Assembly: GCA_029263125.1 (NCBI GenBank)
Contig: JAJCYD010000007.1
Span: 1 to 64,000, forward strand
DNA from: Solirubrobacteraceae bacterium
GTDB taxonomy: Bacteria > Actinomycetota > Thermoleophilia > Solirubrobacterales > Solirubrobacteraceae
DNA: 64,000 nucleotides
Reading direction: 5' to 3'
The translations under genes were made by a program, and so were the position numbers. The notes under the pieces were generated by a model. It worked only from the letters and a program-made list of their open reading frames with translations, was not told the origin of the DNA and ran no database searches. Positions 24,886 through 33,307 of this stretch are shown here, in pieces (position 1 is the stretch's first letter; each line of letters begins with the position of its first letter).

Positions 24886-25226
24886 TCAGGCCTTTGCACG
24901 GCTTTCGTATTCCGCGCTTCGCGGCCGCCCTGCAGAACGGTACGAGACGGGTACATCCTCGCCCCGCCGATCGCGTTCGGAGCCGACGAGGAGGAAGAGG
25001 GGCCAACTTCCGCGCTCGCGGCTCTGTGAGGGCCACATGACCGAGCGCGGTCACCGCCACGGCAACACCCCGCCGCGTTTCGCTGCCGGGCCTCGGGAGC
25101 TGACATCAACACCGTGCCGTCCGACGTGTTCCCTCCGATGTGTTCGGCCCCTGGCGGGCCGCTCCGAGCGGAACACGCGTTCCCGACCAGCCGACGCCCA
25201 GAATCCCGCCATCCGTCTGTGCTGCA

Positions 25227-25269
25227 CGAGGAAGGGGGTCCACCACTTCGCGCTGGACCCCCTTCCTCG
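25227..25269. terminator. 16-bp perfect hairpin, terminator or structured RNA
   Basis: The 16-bp arms 25227-25242 and 25254-25269 pair without mismatch around an 11-nt loop; the core is AGGAAGGGGGTCCA against TGGACCCCCTTCCT. No T-tract follows on either strand. It could be a bidirectional terminator between the tRNA unit and the next gene, or part of a small RNA. Confidence 0.55.
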
Positions 25270-25363
25270 ACATGCCAGAGCGGGTCTCTTGCGTGTGCCC
25301 ACGCTCGCTCGCAGGTCCTCACTCGCTTCTTGCCTCTGTCCTGCTGCGGTCCGTGCCGGCGGC

Positions 25364-25369
25364 TACGGT
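25364..25369 (+). promoter_or_regulatory. -10-like box before the 25380 gene
   Basis: TACGGT lies 10 nt before ATG 25380 without a clear ribosome-binding site. Confidence 0.35.
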
Positions 25370-25379
25370 GCGCCGCCTG

Positions 25380-26090
25380 ATGGACTCGCATCCCGCTCGC
25401 CGCACCCGCGTCACGCTCCGTTGCGTGCGCGAGGACCTGGGACTCGACGTGCCGCCGATCGAGGTCGACCTCGGTGGCCTCGACCACGCGCTCGTCGTCG
25501 AGGCGCGTCGCCTTACGCCCTCGGCTCCACGTGGCCAGAAGCGGATCCTCTCAATCGAGCATCCGCTTGTGTACCGCATCCGTCACGCACGCTGGCGCGG
25601 CGCGACGTGGCTCGAGACCGACGCGAATCGCTTCTGGCTCTGCGCCGGAGCCCAGCGCGAGGAAGGCTCGGGCGACGACGCATACGAGCACTTCGCCGCA
25701 CTTCATGAGGCCGGACGGCTCCTGCCGGGCGACGACGACGATCTTCGCGACGCGCTTGAACGCAACGTCAGGATCATCGACGCAGCGACCGAGGCGATCC
25801 CAGAAGCCCTCGCCGACGCGCTCGCGCGTCGCGGCCGAGACGTCACGCTCCGTTTCGGCGAGCTCGTCGACGCTCGCCTCCACGCGTCTGCGGCGGGCGA
25901 AGAGATCTGGATCGCGATCGCGACTCAGGCGTCCGACGGCCGCTTCGTCGACGAGCGACTCCGCGACGTGCTCTTCCGACTGGTCTTCGACGGTGCAGGG
26001 GCCGAGCTCTGGGAGCCACGGGCCGATTGGCCCTTGGGCGAGCTCGCCTGGTTCGAAGTCGCGCGCCTGGGCTTGCGCGAAGCCGTCTGA
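25380..26090 (+). CDS. Hypothetical protein in the post-tRNA accessory segment
   Basis: A 236-residue soluble protein starting at ATG 25380. The N-terminal third contains RTRVTLRCVREDLGLDVPP and a strand region (RILSIEHPLVYRIRHARWRG then TWLETDANRFWLCAGAQ); the middle has helices (NVRIIDAATEAIPEALADAL) and a second strand region (DVTLRFGELVDARLH, EIWIAIATQ). No known fold or catalytic motif is recognised. Its last 166 nt overlap the convergent ribbon-helix-helix gene. The smooth codon use over the full length suggests a real gene. Function unknown. Confidence 0.6.
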   Translation: MDSHPARRTRVTLRCVREDLGLDVPPIEVDLGGLDHALVVEARRLTPSAPRGQKRILSIEHPLVYRIRHARWRGATWLETDANRFWLCAGAQREEGSGDDAYEHFAALHEAGRLLPGDDDDLRDALERNVRIIDAATEAIPEALADALARRGRDVTLRFGELVDARLHASAAGEEIWIAIATQASDGRFVDERLRDVLFRLVFDGAGAELWEPRADWPLGELAWFEVARLGLREAV

Positions 26091-26350
26091 GCGGCGGCGA
26101 CGCCGCCGACCCGCGCGACGTCCTCCTCGCTGACGCCTGTCGCGTAGGCCAGTGTTGAGGCCTTGCCGCCGAGGAGCGCCTCATGTGCGCGCTCCATGCG
26201 CCGGCCGAACTCCTCGCGATGGCGCTCGACGTATTCGTCGACCGCGCGCTCGACAAGCTCGGCCTGCTGGAGCCCGGACATCAGCGCGGCGTAGCGGACC
26301 TTCTCCTTGGTGGCCTCGTGGACCTTGATTGGTGACTGAGCCCGTGCCAT
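25925..26350 (-). CDS. Ribbon-helix-helix-like DNA-binding protein (antitoxin-like)
   Basis: ATG 26350 opens a frame whose first ~80 residues look like a genuine small regulator: MARAQSPIKVHEATKEKVRY followed by a helix pair (LMSGLQQAELVERAVDEYVE), typical for the strand-helix-helix order of RHH antitoxins. The C-terminal ~55 residues are Ser/Arg/Pro-rich and low in complexity, where the frame runs antisense to the 25380 gene, so the true protein may be effectively shorter or carry a disordered tail. A repeated GGTACC pair directly precedes the start codon, as expected for autoregulation. No toxin partner is obvious beside it. Confidence 0.5.
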   Translation of the reverse strand: MARAQSPIKVHEATKEKVRYAALMSGLQQAELVERAVDEYVERHREEFGRRMERAHEALLGGKASTLAYATGVSEEDVARVGGVAAAQTASRKPRRATSNQASSPKGQSARGSQSSAPAPSKTSRKSTSRSRSSTKRPSDA

Positions 26351-26352
26351 GC

Positions 26353-26366
26353 GGTACCTCGGTACC
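26353..26366. promoter_or_regulatory. Tandem GGTACC sites before the RHH gene (candidate operator)
   Basis: Two palindromic GGTACC hexamers are separated by 2 bp and end 2 nt before the ATG of the RHH-like gene. RHH dimers often bind closely spaced repeats of this size. A TTAGACT-like -10 lies just upstream on the same strand. Confidence 0.45.
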
Positions 26367-26618
26367 AAGTCTAACATCTTTGCTGGGAGACCAAATGTTT
26401 GCTCCTCCGGAGGAGTTGGGCCGGTGCGTGACCGGGCATTGCCCGCTCCGCGGCGATGTCAACCGGAGTTGAAGCCAACGCCGCCTGGTCACGCAGCGGA
26501 GAGCGCGTGTCGCCGGACTGCCATGCGGCGAGCCCTTCCGAAGCTCATCGAATCATGAGGCGAGTTATTGGTGCTACTCTTGAGGAGTACTGGCAGCAAG
26601 GTGGATGGGAGTCCTCGG

Positions 26619-27143
26619 ATGGATCCAGAGATTGAGGCAATGGCCGCAGTGTCAGCGGCCCTAGAAGGGCTCGACGACGGTGCGCGTGCGCGTGTGCTTC
26701 GTTGGGCCGGCGAGCGGTATCACGTCCGCATCGTCGGGGCGTCCACAACTCCTTTCGGGGAAACGACTACGTCCGCTGAGGCCGTCGCCGAAGTGACCGA
26801 CGACGAGATCGCCGCCGAGGCTCCCTCCTTCGAGCACTGCGCCGAGCTCTTTGCGGCGGCGGATCCAAAGTCGAACGAGGACAAGGCCCTGGTGGCCGCC
26901 TACTGGCTCCAAGTCGTCCAAGGCGAAGAAAAGTGGCAGTCGACGACGCTTCAGAAGGAACTCAAGAATCTGGGCCGCGCGATCCCCAACATCACCGATG
27001 CTCTGACGAGCAACATGAGGAAGAAGCCGCAGCGGATCATCCAGTTGGCGAAGTCGGGTTCAGCGAAGCAGGCCCGAAAGACCTACAAGGTGACCCACGA
27101 AGGTCTCGTTTACGTGCAGGGCATGCTCGGCCACGGTGAGTAG
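26619..27143 (+). CDS. Winged-helix-like protein, first gene of a pair with a HEPN-like protein
   Basis: A 174-residue protein; ATG 26619 has a GGGAG ribosome-binding site 8 nt upstream. The N-terminal helix AALEGLDDGARARVLRWAGE is followed by an acidic linker and a C-terminal helical domain (ALVAAYWLQVVQGEEKWQST, then LQKELKNLGRAIPNIT, then ARKTYKVTHEGLVYVQGML), which resembles a winged helix with a final Lys/Tyr-containing strand. Probably DNA-binding. The HEPN-like gene follows after 11 nt, so both form one operon. Confidence 0.65.
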   Translation: MDPEIEAMAAVSAALEGLDDGARARVLRWAGERYHVRIVGASTTPFGETTTSAEAVAEVTDDEIAAEAPSFEHCAELFAAADPKSNEDKALVAAYWLQVVQGEEKWQSTTLQKELKNLGRAIPNITDALTSNMRKKPQRIIQLAKSGSAKQARKTYKVTHEGLVYVQGMLGHGE

Positions 27144-27154
27144 GAACGACGAAG

Positions 27155-27928
27155 ATGGAACTGACCGCGTCGGATGCTCTCGCAGGCCTACCAAGCGGCT
27201 TGCGGGACGATCTTTTGAACGCTTTTGGCGAGATCGTCTCAAACTATAGAGAGCGTCGCTGGGAGCCGTCCGAGCTAAACGGCGGAAAGCTCTGCGAAGC
27301 GGTATTCACAGTCGTCGACGGATACCTCGCCGGGGGCAAATATTCTGCGCGCGCGACCAAGCCATCGCGTTTCCCGCAGGCGTGCCTCGCGCTGGAGCAG
27401 AAATACGCCAGCGTGCCCGAGAACCGGTCGCCGAGAGTTCTCATCCCGCGCGTGTTGATCGGGCTTTACGACATACGAAACAACCGCGGTGTGGGTCACG
27501 CCGGGGCGGACGTCGACCCCAACCCCATGGACGCGATGTTCGTCCTCCATGCAAGCAAGTGGCTCGTGGCTGAGCTCGTCCGCCTCCTTCACGCGCTGTC
27601 CACCGACGAGGCGAGCGAGATCGTCGACGTCCTCGTTGAGCGCGAGCTTCCGTGGGTTTGGACCGACGGAGACAAGAAACGCCTCCTTCGCCTTGGGCTG
27701 ACCTGGAAGCAGCAGGCCCTCGTGATGCTCCTGACGGAGACCGGCGAAGTCGCTGAGGAGGATCTCAAGGGATGGCTTGATCACCCGAGCGCGACGAGCT
27801 TCCGGAAGAACGTTCTGCGGCCGCTCCATAAGATCCGACAAGTCGAATACGACGGTGACCGTCGCACGGTGCGGCTTCTGCCTCCAGGCGTCGCGGCGGC
27901 CGAGGTGCTCATCGGGCAGTCCACCTGA
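27155..27928 (+). CDS. HEPN/Abi_C-like protein
   Basis: A 257-residue protein, second gene of the operon. The central helical part contains RVLIGLYDIRNNRGVGHAG (about residues 100-120), which fits the RNxxxxxH motif of HEPN ribonuclease domains, especially the abortive-infection C-terminal type. The C-terminal ~90 residues (LTWKQQALVMLLTETGEVAE then KNVLRPLHKIRQVEYDGD) look like a winged-helix domain. HEPN proteins are common RNases in toxin-antitoxin and phage-defence systems. Its partner upstream could be a sensor or repressor. The assignment rests on the motif and the helical context and remains tentative. Confidence 0.62.
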   Translation: MELTASDALAGLPSGLRDDLLNAFGEIVSNYRERRWEPSELNGGKLCEAVFTVVDGYLAGGKYSARATKPSRFPQACLALEQKYASVPENRSPRVLIPRVLIGLYDIRNNRGVGHAGADVDPNPMDAMFVLHASKWLVAELVRLLHALSTDEASEIVDVLVERELPWVWTDGDKKRLLRLGLTWKQQALVMLLTETGEVAEEDLKGWLDHPSATSFRKNVLRPLHKIRQVEYDGDRRTVRLLPPGVAAAEVLIGQST

Positions 27929-28055
27929 TCGAACCGCGGGGCGATGGTCCGACGACCGTTGGGCACTCGCTCGCCGCTCGCTCTCGCCGAACCTCGCCGT
28001 GAGCGATGATCTGCTCCAACCCCACGCCGAGGCGACGTTGGGGAGTGTACCAATA

Positions 28056-28295
28056 ATGACAGAAGCGGTGTACGCTGCGCAGGTGGTCAGGCGCACGAAC
28101 ATCAACCTCGACATGGAGCTCGTCGAGCAGGCGGCGCACGAGCTCGGGACCGCGCGCACGACCGACACGGTGCACGAGGCCCTGCGCGAGGTCATCGCCC
28201 GCGCACGCCGCGTCCGGCTCGCCGACCGCGACTTCGAGGACCTCGCGCCACAGGCCGTCGACGCGATGCGACGTCCCGCCGGTCGTACGGCTTGA
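28056..28295 (+). CDS. vapB: VapB-type antitoxin
   Basis: A 79-residue protein if started at ATG 28056 (GGGGAG 10 nt upstream); GTG 28083 is an alternative that fits the usual RRTNINLDMELV beginning of VapB. The RHH-type N-terminus RTNINLDMELVEQAAHELGT is followed by a helix TTDTVHEALREVIARARRV and a C-terminal tail that would wrap the toxin. The stop overlaps the TTG start of the PIN-domain toxin gene by 4 nt. Expected to bind its own promoter and neutralise VapC. Confidence 0.85.
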   Translation: MTEAVYAAQVVRRTNINLDMELVEQAAHELGTARTTDTVHEALREVIARARRVRLADRDFEDLAPQAVDAMRRPAGRTA

Positions 28296-28717
28296 CCGAG
28301 CTCGCCGACACCAGCGCGTGGTCGTGGTCCCGCCGTCGCGCGTACCCGGAGCTGCGCAGTGCCTTCGACACAGCTGTCGTCGACGGTGAGATGGCCACCT
28401 GCGACATGGTGCGCCTCGAGCTCCTCCACAGCGCCCGGAACCCGACGGAGCTCGCCGAGCTCCGCGAGGACCTCACCGCCTTGCCGGACTGCCCGATCGG
28501 CAAGGACCAGTGGGACCGAGCGCTCTGGGTCTACGAGCAGCTCAGCCGCCAGGGCGGCGCCTCCCAGCGCGCCGTCAAGCACCCCGACCTGCTGATCGCC
28601 GCGGCCGCCGAAGCCGCCGGCATCCCCGTCCTGCACTACGACGAGGACTACGACCGCATCACCGCTATCACCGGGCAGGCGACGCGATGGCTTGCGCCGA
28701 GAGGCAGCCTGCGATGA
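28292..28717 (+). CDS. vapC: VapC-type PIN-domain ribonuclease toxin
   Basis: A 141-residue PIN domain. The acidic residues are placed as in VapC: Asp in ELADTSAW (residue 6), Glu in VRLELLHSAR (about 43), Asp in KHPDLLIAAAA (about 98) and the YDEDYDRI cluster near residue 117-122. VapC toxins cleave specific tRNAs or rRNA. It starts with TTG overlapping the antitoxin stop (TTGA). Forms a complete VapBC module. Confidence 0.88.
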   Translation: MTELADTSAWSWSRRRAYPELRSAFDTAVVDGEMATCDMVRLELLHSARNPTELAELREDLTALPDCPIGKDQWDRALWVYEQLSRQGGASQRAVKHPDLLIAAAAEAAGIPVLHYDEDYDRITAITGQATRWLAPRGSLR

Positions 28718-28882
28718 GCCGTCCGGGAGGTCGACGGCTTGAGGCCGGGCGCCGCGGTGGGAGGTGCTCCGACAGGCCCGCGTGCTCTGCTCCACCGCCA
28801 TGCCAAGAAGCTTCGCGACATCCACAAGCGAGCAGGACGCTGAGCGCATCGCGCGACGCTGTCCACCCGGCTCGGCGGCCCC

Positions 28883-31759
28883 TCACCAGCTGACGAGCTT
28901 CCAGATCTCCGGCAGCCGCGTCGCGTCGTCGGCTTCGATCTCCGAGAAGATCGCGACCGCGCGCTTGAGGTGGGCCATCGAGGCATCGGCGTCCCCCGCG
29001 GCATGGGCGATGTCGGCGAGGTTGTTCTCCAGGGCGGCCCAGCGATGGCGGTCGCCGTAGGCGCCGCAGAGCGCGAGCGCTCGCCGCGTCAGCTCCCGCG
29101 CCGGCTCGACCTCGCCGGCGTCGCGGCGGACGAGCGCGAGGTTGTTCAGGGCCGCGATCCGGGCGGGGTCGTCGCTGAGCTTCTCGGCCAGCTCGAGGCT
29201 GCGCGTCAGGTGTGCGTCGGCGTCGGCGAGATCTCCCGCGCCGCGCGCAAGGACGCCGAGCAGGTTGTGGGCCCGCGCCTCGCCGGCGTCGTCGCCTGAC
29301 GCGCGCGCGAGCGTTAGCGCATCGCCGGACAACGCCGTCGCGCGATCGGCGCGCCCCGCCTGGTGGCAGGTGTGGGCGAGGTCGGTCAGGACGCGCGCGC
29401 GCAGCGCCGGCCGATCGGTGCCGATCTCATCCAGCGCCGCCGTCAGCCGGGCCTGCGCCCGCTCCCATTCGCCGCGGCGATGGTGGACGCCGCCGAGCTT
29501 GTGCTCGATCTCCGCGCGGCGCGCGTCGTCGGCGTGGGCGGCGGCGGTCCCGTAGGCCGTCAGCGCGCCGACGAAGTCGCCGGCGAGCGTGCGCAGGTCG
29601 CCGATCCGCTCGTGCGCCCCGGCGGCATCCGGGTCGCCGAGCGCGACGGCGGCGTCGAGGTGCTGCAGCGCGTCGGCGTGGGCGTGCAGGCCGGCGGCGT
29701 GCTCGGCTGCGACGCGGTACTGCATCGCCGCCCGGGCGTCCTCGCCGCCGAGGCGCAGATGCTTGGCGACGAGCGCAGCGCGTTCGCCGGCGGTCTGGCC
29801 GCCGCGCGCCAGTGCGGCCGCCACGCGGCGGTGCAGCAGCCGCCGGCGCGCGCGGCTCGTCTGCTCGTAGACCAGCGAACGCAGCTGCTCGTGCGAGAAG
29901 TCATAGACAAGCGCTGAGCCGGCGACCTCGTGCACGATGTTCTGCGCCAGCAGCTCCTCCAGCGCGCCGACCAGCTCCTCATCGCCGCGCCCGCTGGCCT
30001 CGCGCACGGTCTCCAGATCAAACGAGCGGCCGATCGCGGCGGCTGCGCCCAGCACCTGGCGCGCGACGGCCCCGAGCCCCGCCAGACGCGCGGCGAGAAA
30101 GCCCTCGACGCCGGCCGGCAGCGCATCCTCAAGGCCCGTATCGCCCGCGAGCGCGTGCGCCGCGAGGTACTGCGCGACGAACAGCGGCAGCCCCTCGCTC
30201 TCCAGATGGACGCGCCGCTGCAGGTCCTCCGCGCCAGCATCCGGCCCCGCCGCGCGGACGAGCTGCGCGACCTCGTCGCGCGTCAGGCGCACGGGGCGCA
30301 CGATCGTGGCCGTGCCGTCCCGCGCCCCGTCGACGGCGAGCCGCCGCAGACGATGGCCGGGCGGGACGTTCTCGCTGCGCCAGCTGACGACGAGCAGCAG
30401 CGGACGTCCCTGCAGCCGCCGGCTCAGGTAGGAGATCGCGTCGATCGTCGCCTCGTCGGCGCCGTGCACGTCGTCGAGCAGGACGATCCCCGGCTCGGCG
30501 CCGGCGCAGGCGGCCGCGAGCACGGCGCCGACGGCTTCCAGCAGGCGCACGCGCGCGCCGGGGCCGTCCAGCGGAAGGGGCGCGGGCGTGCTGGGCGCGA
30601 GCCCGGCGAGCTCGGGCAGCAGCAGCGCCGCGTCGGCGAGGCGCTGGGGCGCGACGGCCTGCGACCACGAGCGCTCTTCATCTCCGTGGCGGGCCAGCGC
30701 GGCGCGCAGCAGTTCGACGATCGGTCCGTAGGCAATCCCTGCCTCGTCGTCGTGGCAGCGCGTGGACAGCACCGTCGCACCGGTGCCGGCCGCCGTCCGC
30801 GCGAGCTCCTCGAGCAGGCGCGACCTGCCGATCCCCGCTTCGCCCTCGACGACCGCCAGGCGGCCGTCGGTCCGGGCCGCGTCGTGCGCGCCGCGCAACG
30901 CCGAGAGCTCGTCGTCACGGCCGACGAACGGCAGCTTGAGTGGTGGGGTGGGGCGATCGGGGTGCGAAGACGTCGCGGCGGGAGAGGCCGACGGCGACGA
31001 CGCCTGCGCTGCGGCTGCGAGCCCGAGTCGTCCATCGTTGACGCGTTCGTAGAGCTGCGAGGTCTGCGGCAGCGGCTCCACTCCCAGCTCGCGGGTCAGC
31101 GTCCGTACGCACTGGCGGTACTGCTCGATCGCCGCGCCGCGGTCGCCGGTCAGCGCATGCAGTGAGATGAGGTCCTGGTGTGCGGGCTCGTGGAGGGGAT
31201 CGAGCGCCAGCCGGCGGCGGGCGTGGGGCAGGGCGCGCTCGTGCTCGCCGCGCGCGGACAGGCCGGCGACGAGGCGCCCCAGGACCGAGCTCAGCTCGCG
31301 GTCCAGGAGATCGGCCTGCGCGGTCTGCCAGTCCTCGAACTCGACGCTGTCGCGCAGCGCGAAGCCCTCCAGGAAGCGGCCGCCGAAGACCGCCGCGGCG
31401 CCTTGCAGGTCCTCGACCGAGGCGTCGCGCTCGTCGCCGGCGAGCGCGCGGAACTCGTCGACGTCGATCGCCAGGCCCGGCCCATCGCGTCGCAGGGCGA
31501 CGCAGTCGCCACGGGACAGCAGTCGTTCCTCGCCGACGGCGCCGCGCACGGTCGACAGCGTGCGACGCAGCGCGCCCCGGGCGCGGACGGCGTCGTGCTG
31601 GCTCCACAGCAGGTCGCAGAGCAGCTCACGCGCCCGCGGGCGCTCGCCCAGCGCCAGATGCGCGACGAGCGCGAGCGCCTTGCGCGTGTCCAGCACGACG
31701 GCCTCACCATCGCGCGTGATCGAGGGGGCGCCGAGCAGCGTGATCCGCACAGCCGTCAC
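28883..31759 (-). CDS. BTAD-domain transcriptional regulator with ATPase and TPR regions (AfsR/SARP-like)
   Basis: A 958-residue regulator. GTG 31759 is chosen because a TACGGT -10 box lies 7 nt upstream; GTG 31768 is an alternative. An OmpR-type winged helix (residues 1-90, ITLLGAPSITRDGEAVVLDT) is followed by a bacterial activation domain (to ~250, LGRLVAGLSARGEHERALP). A STAND/AAA ATPase follows with FVGRDDELSALRG, Walker A VEGEAGIGRSRLLEELA and Walker B GIVLLDDVHGADEAT. The C-terminal half is made of TPR helices. Such proteins activate genes after ligand and nucleotide binding. Divergent from a gene preceded by a 22-bp motif, so it may control the motif-bearing genes on its right. Confidence 0.9.
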   Translation of the reverse strand: MTAVRITLLGAPSITRDGEAVVLDTRKALALVAHLALGERPRARELLCDLLWSQHDAVRARGALRRTLSTVRGAVGEERLLSRGDCVALRRDGPGLAIDVDEFRALAGDERDASVEDLQGAAAVFGGRFLEGFALRDSVEFEDWQTAQADLLDRELSSVLGRLVAGLSARGEHERALPHARRRLALDPLHEPAHQDLISLHALTGDRGAAIEQYRQCVRTLTRELGVEPLPQTSQLYERVNDGRLGLAAAAQASSPSASPAATSSHPDRPTPPLKLPFVGRDDELSALRGAHDAARTDGRLAVVEGEAGIGRSRLLEELARTAAGTGATVLSTRCHDDEAGIAYGPIVELLRAALARHGDEERSWSQAVAPQRLADAALLLPELAGLAPSTPAPLPLDGPGARVRLLEAVGAVLAAACAGAEPGIVLLDDVHGADEATIDAISYLSRRLQGRPLLLVVSWRSENVPPGHRLRRLAVDGARDGTATIVRPVRLTRDEVAQLVRAAGPDAGAEDLQRRVHLESEGLPLFVAQYLAAHALAGDTGLEDALPAGVEGFLAARLAGLGAVARQVLGAAAAIGRSFDLETVREASGRGDEELVGALEELLAQNIVHEVAGSALVYDFSHEQLRSLVYEQTSRARRRLLHRRVAAALARGGQTAGERAALVAKHLRLGGEDARAAMQYRVAAEHAAGLHAHADALQHLDAAVALGDPDAAGAHERIGDLRTLAGDFVGALTAYGTAAAHADDARRAEIEHKLGGVHHRRGEWERAQARLTAALDEIGTDRPALRARVLTDLAHTCHQAGRADRATALSGDALTLARASGDDAGEARAHNLLGVLARGAGDLADADAHLTRSLELAEKLSDDPARIAALNNLALVRRDAGEVEPARELTRRALALCGAYGDRHRWAALENNLADIAHAAGDADASMAHLKRAVAIFSEIEADDATRLPEIWKLVSW

Positions 31760-31766
31760 GCAGGCC

Positions 31767-31772
31767 ACCGTA
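31767..31772 (-). promoter_or_regulatory. -10 box of the BTAD regulator gene
   Basis: Reading leftwards TACGGT lies 7 nt before GTG 31759. It overlaps CCGTAACGG (31768-31776), a partial copy of the 22-bp motif, placing possible autoregulation directly on the promoter. Confidence 0.45.
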
Positions 31773-31780
31773 ACGGTCGC

Positions 31781-31802
31781 GCCGTAACGATTCTCAGACG
31801 GG
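31781..31802 (+). promoter_or_regulatory. 22-bp shared motif, copy 1
   Basis: GCCGTAACGATT, four bases, then GACGGG; 20 of 22 positions match copy 2. It lies 48 nt before ATG 31851, between the divergent BTAD regulator and the membrane protein gene. A partial copy lies exactly 14 bp to the left. Confidence 0.65.
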
Positions 31803-31850
31803 GTGCGGTGAGGCTGCGCGCATCGGCAACCTCCCGAAGGAGCTCAGACC

Positions 31851-32492
31851 ATGAACGCGATCTCGACCGATCCCCGCGCCGCCGGGCAGGGGCACCTGCA
31901 TGGCACCGATGTCGCGAGCCCGCCGCTGACACGCCTGCTCGGCGGCGCGTTCGTCGCCGCCCCGCTGCTGATCCTCGCAAGCTCAGTCGCCTGGGCGGCA
32001 GGATCGGACGGCGCGCGCGGCGTGCTGCAGTTCTACGGCGCGGCGGTGTTCGTCCTCGTGCTCGTCACGCTGGCGAGCGCGCTCGCGCCGCAGCTGCCGC
32101 GCGCCGCCGCCGTGATCGCGGTGGCCGGCGTGCTCGGATATGTCGCCGGGGCCGCCTTTGCGATCGACGAGCTCCACGTGGCGTTGCAGGATGGCGTCCA
32201 CCTCGCCGACGGCGACGCCGGGATCGCCGGCGCGCTGGTGACGAACGTCCCCGGCCTGCTCGGTCCGGTCGCGTGGGTTGCGATCGGCGTCGGATTGCGG
32301 CGCACCGGTCTGGCACCCGGACCCGGCGCGATGCTGATCCTCGCCGGCGTGCTGTTTCCCGTCTCGCGGATCGGCGAGATCGCAGCGCTGGCGGTCGTCG
32401 ACGACATGATCTTCCTCGCCGCGCTCGTTCCGCTGGGCTGGGCGATTGCTCAGGGCCGTGGCAGGCTCGCCCAGCGCGCCGGGCGGATCTGA
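31851..32492 (+). CDS. Multi-pass membrane protein
   Basis: A 213-residue integral membrane protein. AAGGAG lies 9 nt before ATG 31851. About six hydrophobic segments can be seen, for example LLGGAFVAAPLLILASSVAW, GAAVFVLVLVTLASALA, AAAVIAVAGVLGYVAGAAFA, LGPVAWVAIGVGL, AMLILAGVLFPVSRIGEIA and MIFLAALVPLGWAIA. No transporter or enzyme motif is recognised. It is the first gene to the right of the BTAD regulator and carries the 22-bp motif in its promoter region, so it is probably a target of that regulator. Function unknown. Confidence 0.75.
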   Translation: MNAISTDPRAAGQGHLHGTDVASPPLTRLLGGAFVAAPLLILASSVAWAAGSDGARGVLQFYGAAVFVLVLVTLASALAPQLPRAAAVIAVAGVLGYVAGAAFAIDELHVALQDGVHLADGDAGIAGALVTNVPGLLGPVAWVAIGVGLRRTGLAPGPGAMLILAGVLFPVSRIGEIAALAVVDDMIFLAALVPLGWAIAQGRGRLAQRAGRI

Positions 32493-32557
32493 GGACCGCG
32501 GGAGCCCCGGCGGCGCCAGCGAGACGTGCGCCGGGGCGACCGCGGCGAGGCAGCCGC

Positions 32558-32579
32558 GCCGTAACGATTCGCGGACGGG
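32558..32579 (+). promoter_or_regulatory. 22-bp shared motif, copy 2
   Basis: GCCGTAACGATT, then CGCG, then GACGGG, located 53 nt before ATG 32633 of the cupin gene. Confidence 0.65.
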
Positions 32580-32632
32580 TCATGGGGATCGTCGACAGTG
32601 CAATGAGTCCCGACCTCGAAGGAGTTGACGAG

Positions 32633-33160
32633 ATGAGCATCAGTGCGACACGCGCCCCAGGGTTCACGCGCAGTGCCGACCGCGACGATGCGGAATCGAG
32701 GTGGTACCTCGGTCAGGTGATGACGTATCTGCTGACGTCCGCGGAGAGCGCGGGCGGTCCCTGCGTCATCGAGGCGACCGTCCCCGCTGGATCGGGGCCG
32801 CCCGAGCACGTGCATGCGCACGAGGACGAGATGGTGTTCGTCCTCGCCGGCAGCGCGACCTTCTACCTGGAGGGCGAGGCCCGGAAGGTGGGTGCGGGGT
32901 CGTTCGTCTGGCTGCCGCGCGGGCATCGCCACACGTTCGCCTTCGATGAGCAGTCGCGGGTGCTCTGCGTGGTGACTCCGGGCGCGGCCGTGGAGGGTGT
33001 CTTCCGCGAGTCCTCGGTGCCAGCCGAGTGCCACGACCTGCCGCCCGCGGACGCCCCGATGGAGGACGTGCAGCTCGTGGTCAAGCGCTTCGTCGAGACC
33101 GGCTGCTCGATCACCGGGCCGCCGCCAGGCGGCGCCGCGACCGACGATGCGGCTGTCTGA
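32633..33160 (+). CDS. Cupin-domain protein
   Basis: A 175-residue soluble protein with a single cupin barrel. Motif 1 is PPEHVHAHEDEMVFVLAG (HxH with Glu and the spacing typical of metal-binding cupins) and motif 2 is WLPRGHRHTFAF. Substrate unknown: such cupins range from dioxygenases to sugar-binding proteins. AAGGAG lies 9 nt upstream of ATG 32633. It carries a 22-bp motif in its upstream region and therefore probably belongs to the regulon of the BTAD protein. The C-terminal ~50 residues are outside the cupin core and end in a Gly/Pro/Ala-rich tail. Confidence 0.85.
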   Translation: MSISATRAPGFTRSADRDDAESRWYLGQVMTYLLTSAESAGGPCVIEATVPAGSGPPEHVHAHEDEMVFVLAGSATFYLEGEARKVGAGSFVWLPRGHRHTFAFDEQSRVLCVVTPGAAVEGVFRESSVPAECHDLPPADAPMEDVQLVVKRFVETGCSITGPPPGGAATDDAAV

Positions 33161-33307
33161 CGAGCTCGGATGCGCCGGCGGCTCGGGTTGTGTCGCTGAC
33201 CGCGCTCGTGCAGGCTGCGAGCACATGAGCCCGCTCGACGCCGATTCGTGCCAGCCGATCGGATCCTGGCGCCGGCCTCCGCGCGCACGCGTGACGGGGC
33301 CGCGAGG

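Larger units (their letters stand above)
24886..25379. other. Intergenic region after tRNA-Ile
   Basis: No gene can be supported in this 494-bp stretch. It holds a small hairpin CCGCG-CTT-CGCGG at 24912-24924 (possible end of the tRNA transcript), a very strong 16-bp hairpin at 25227-25269 and a -10-like box for the next gene. No second copy of the tRNA 3' end was noticed in the window. Confidence 0.5.
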
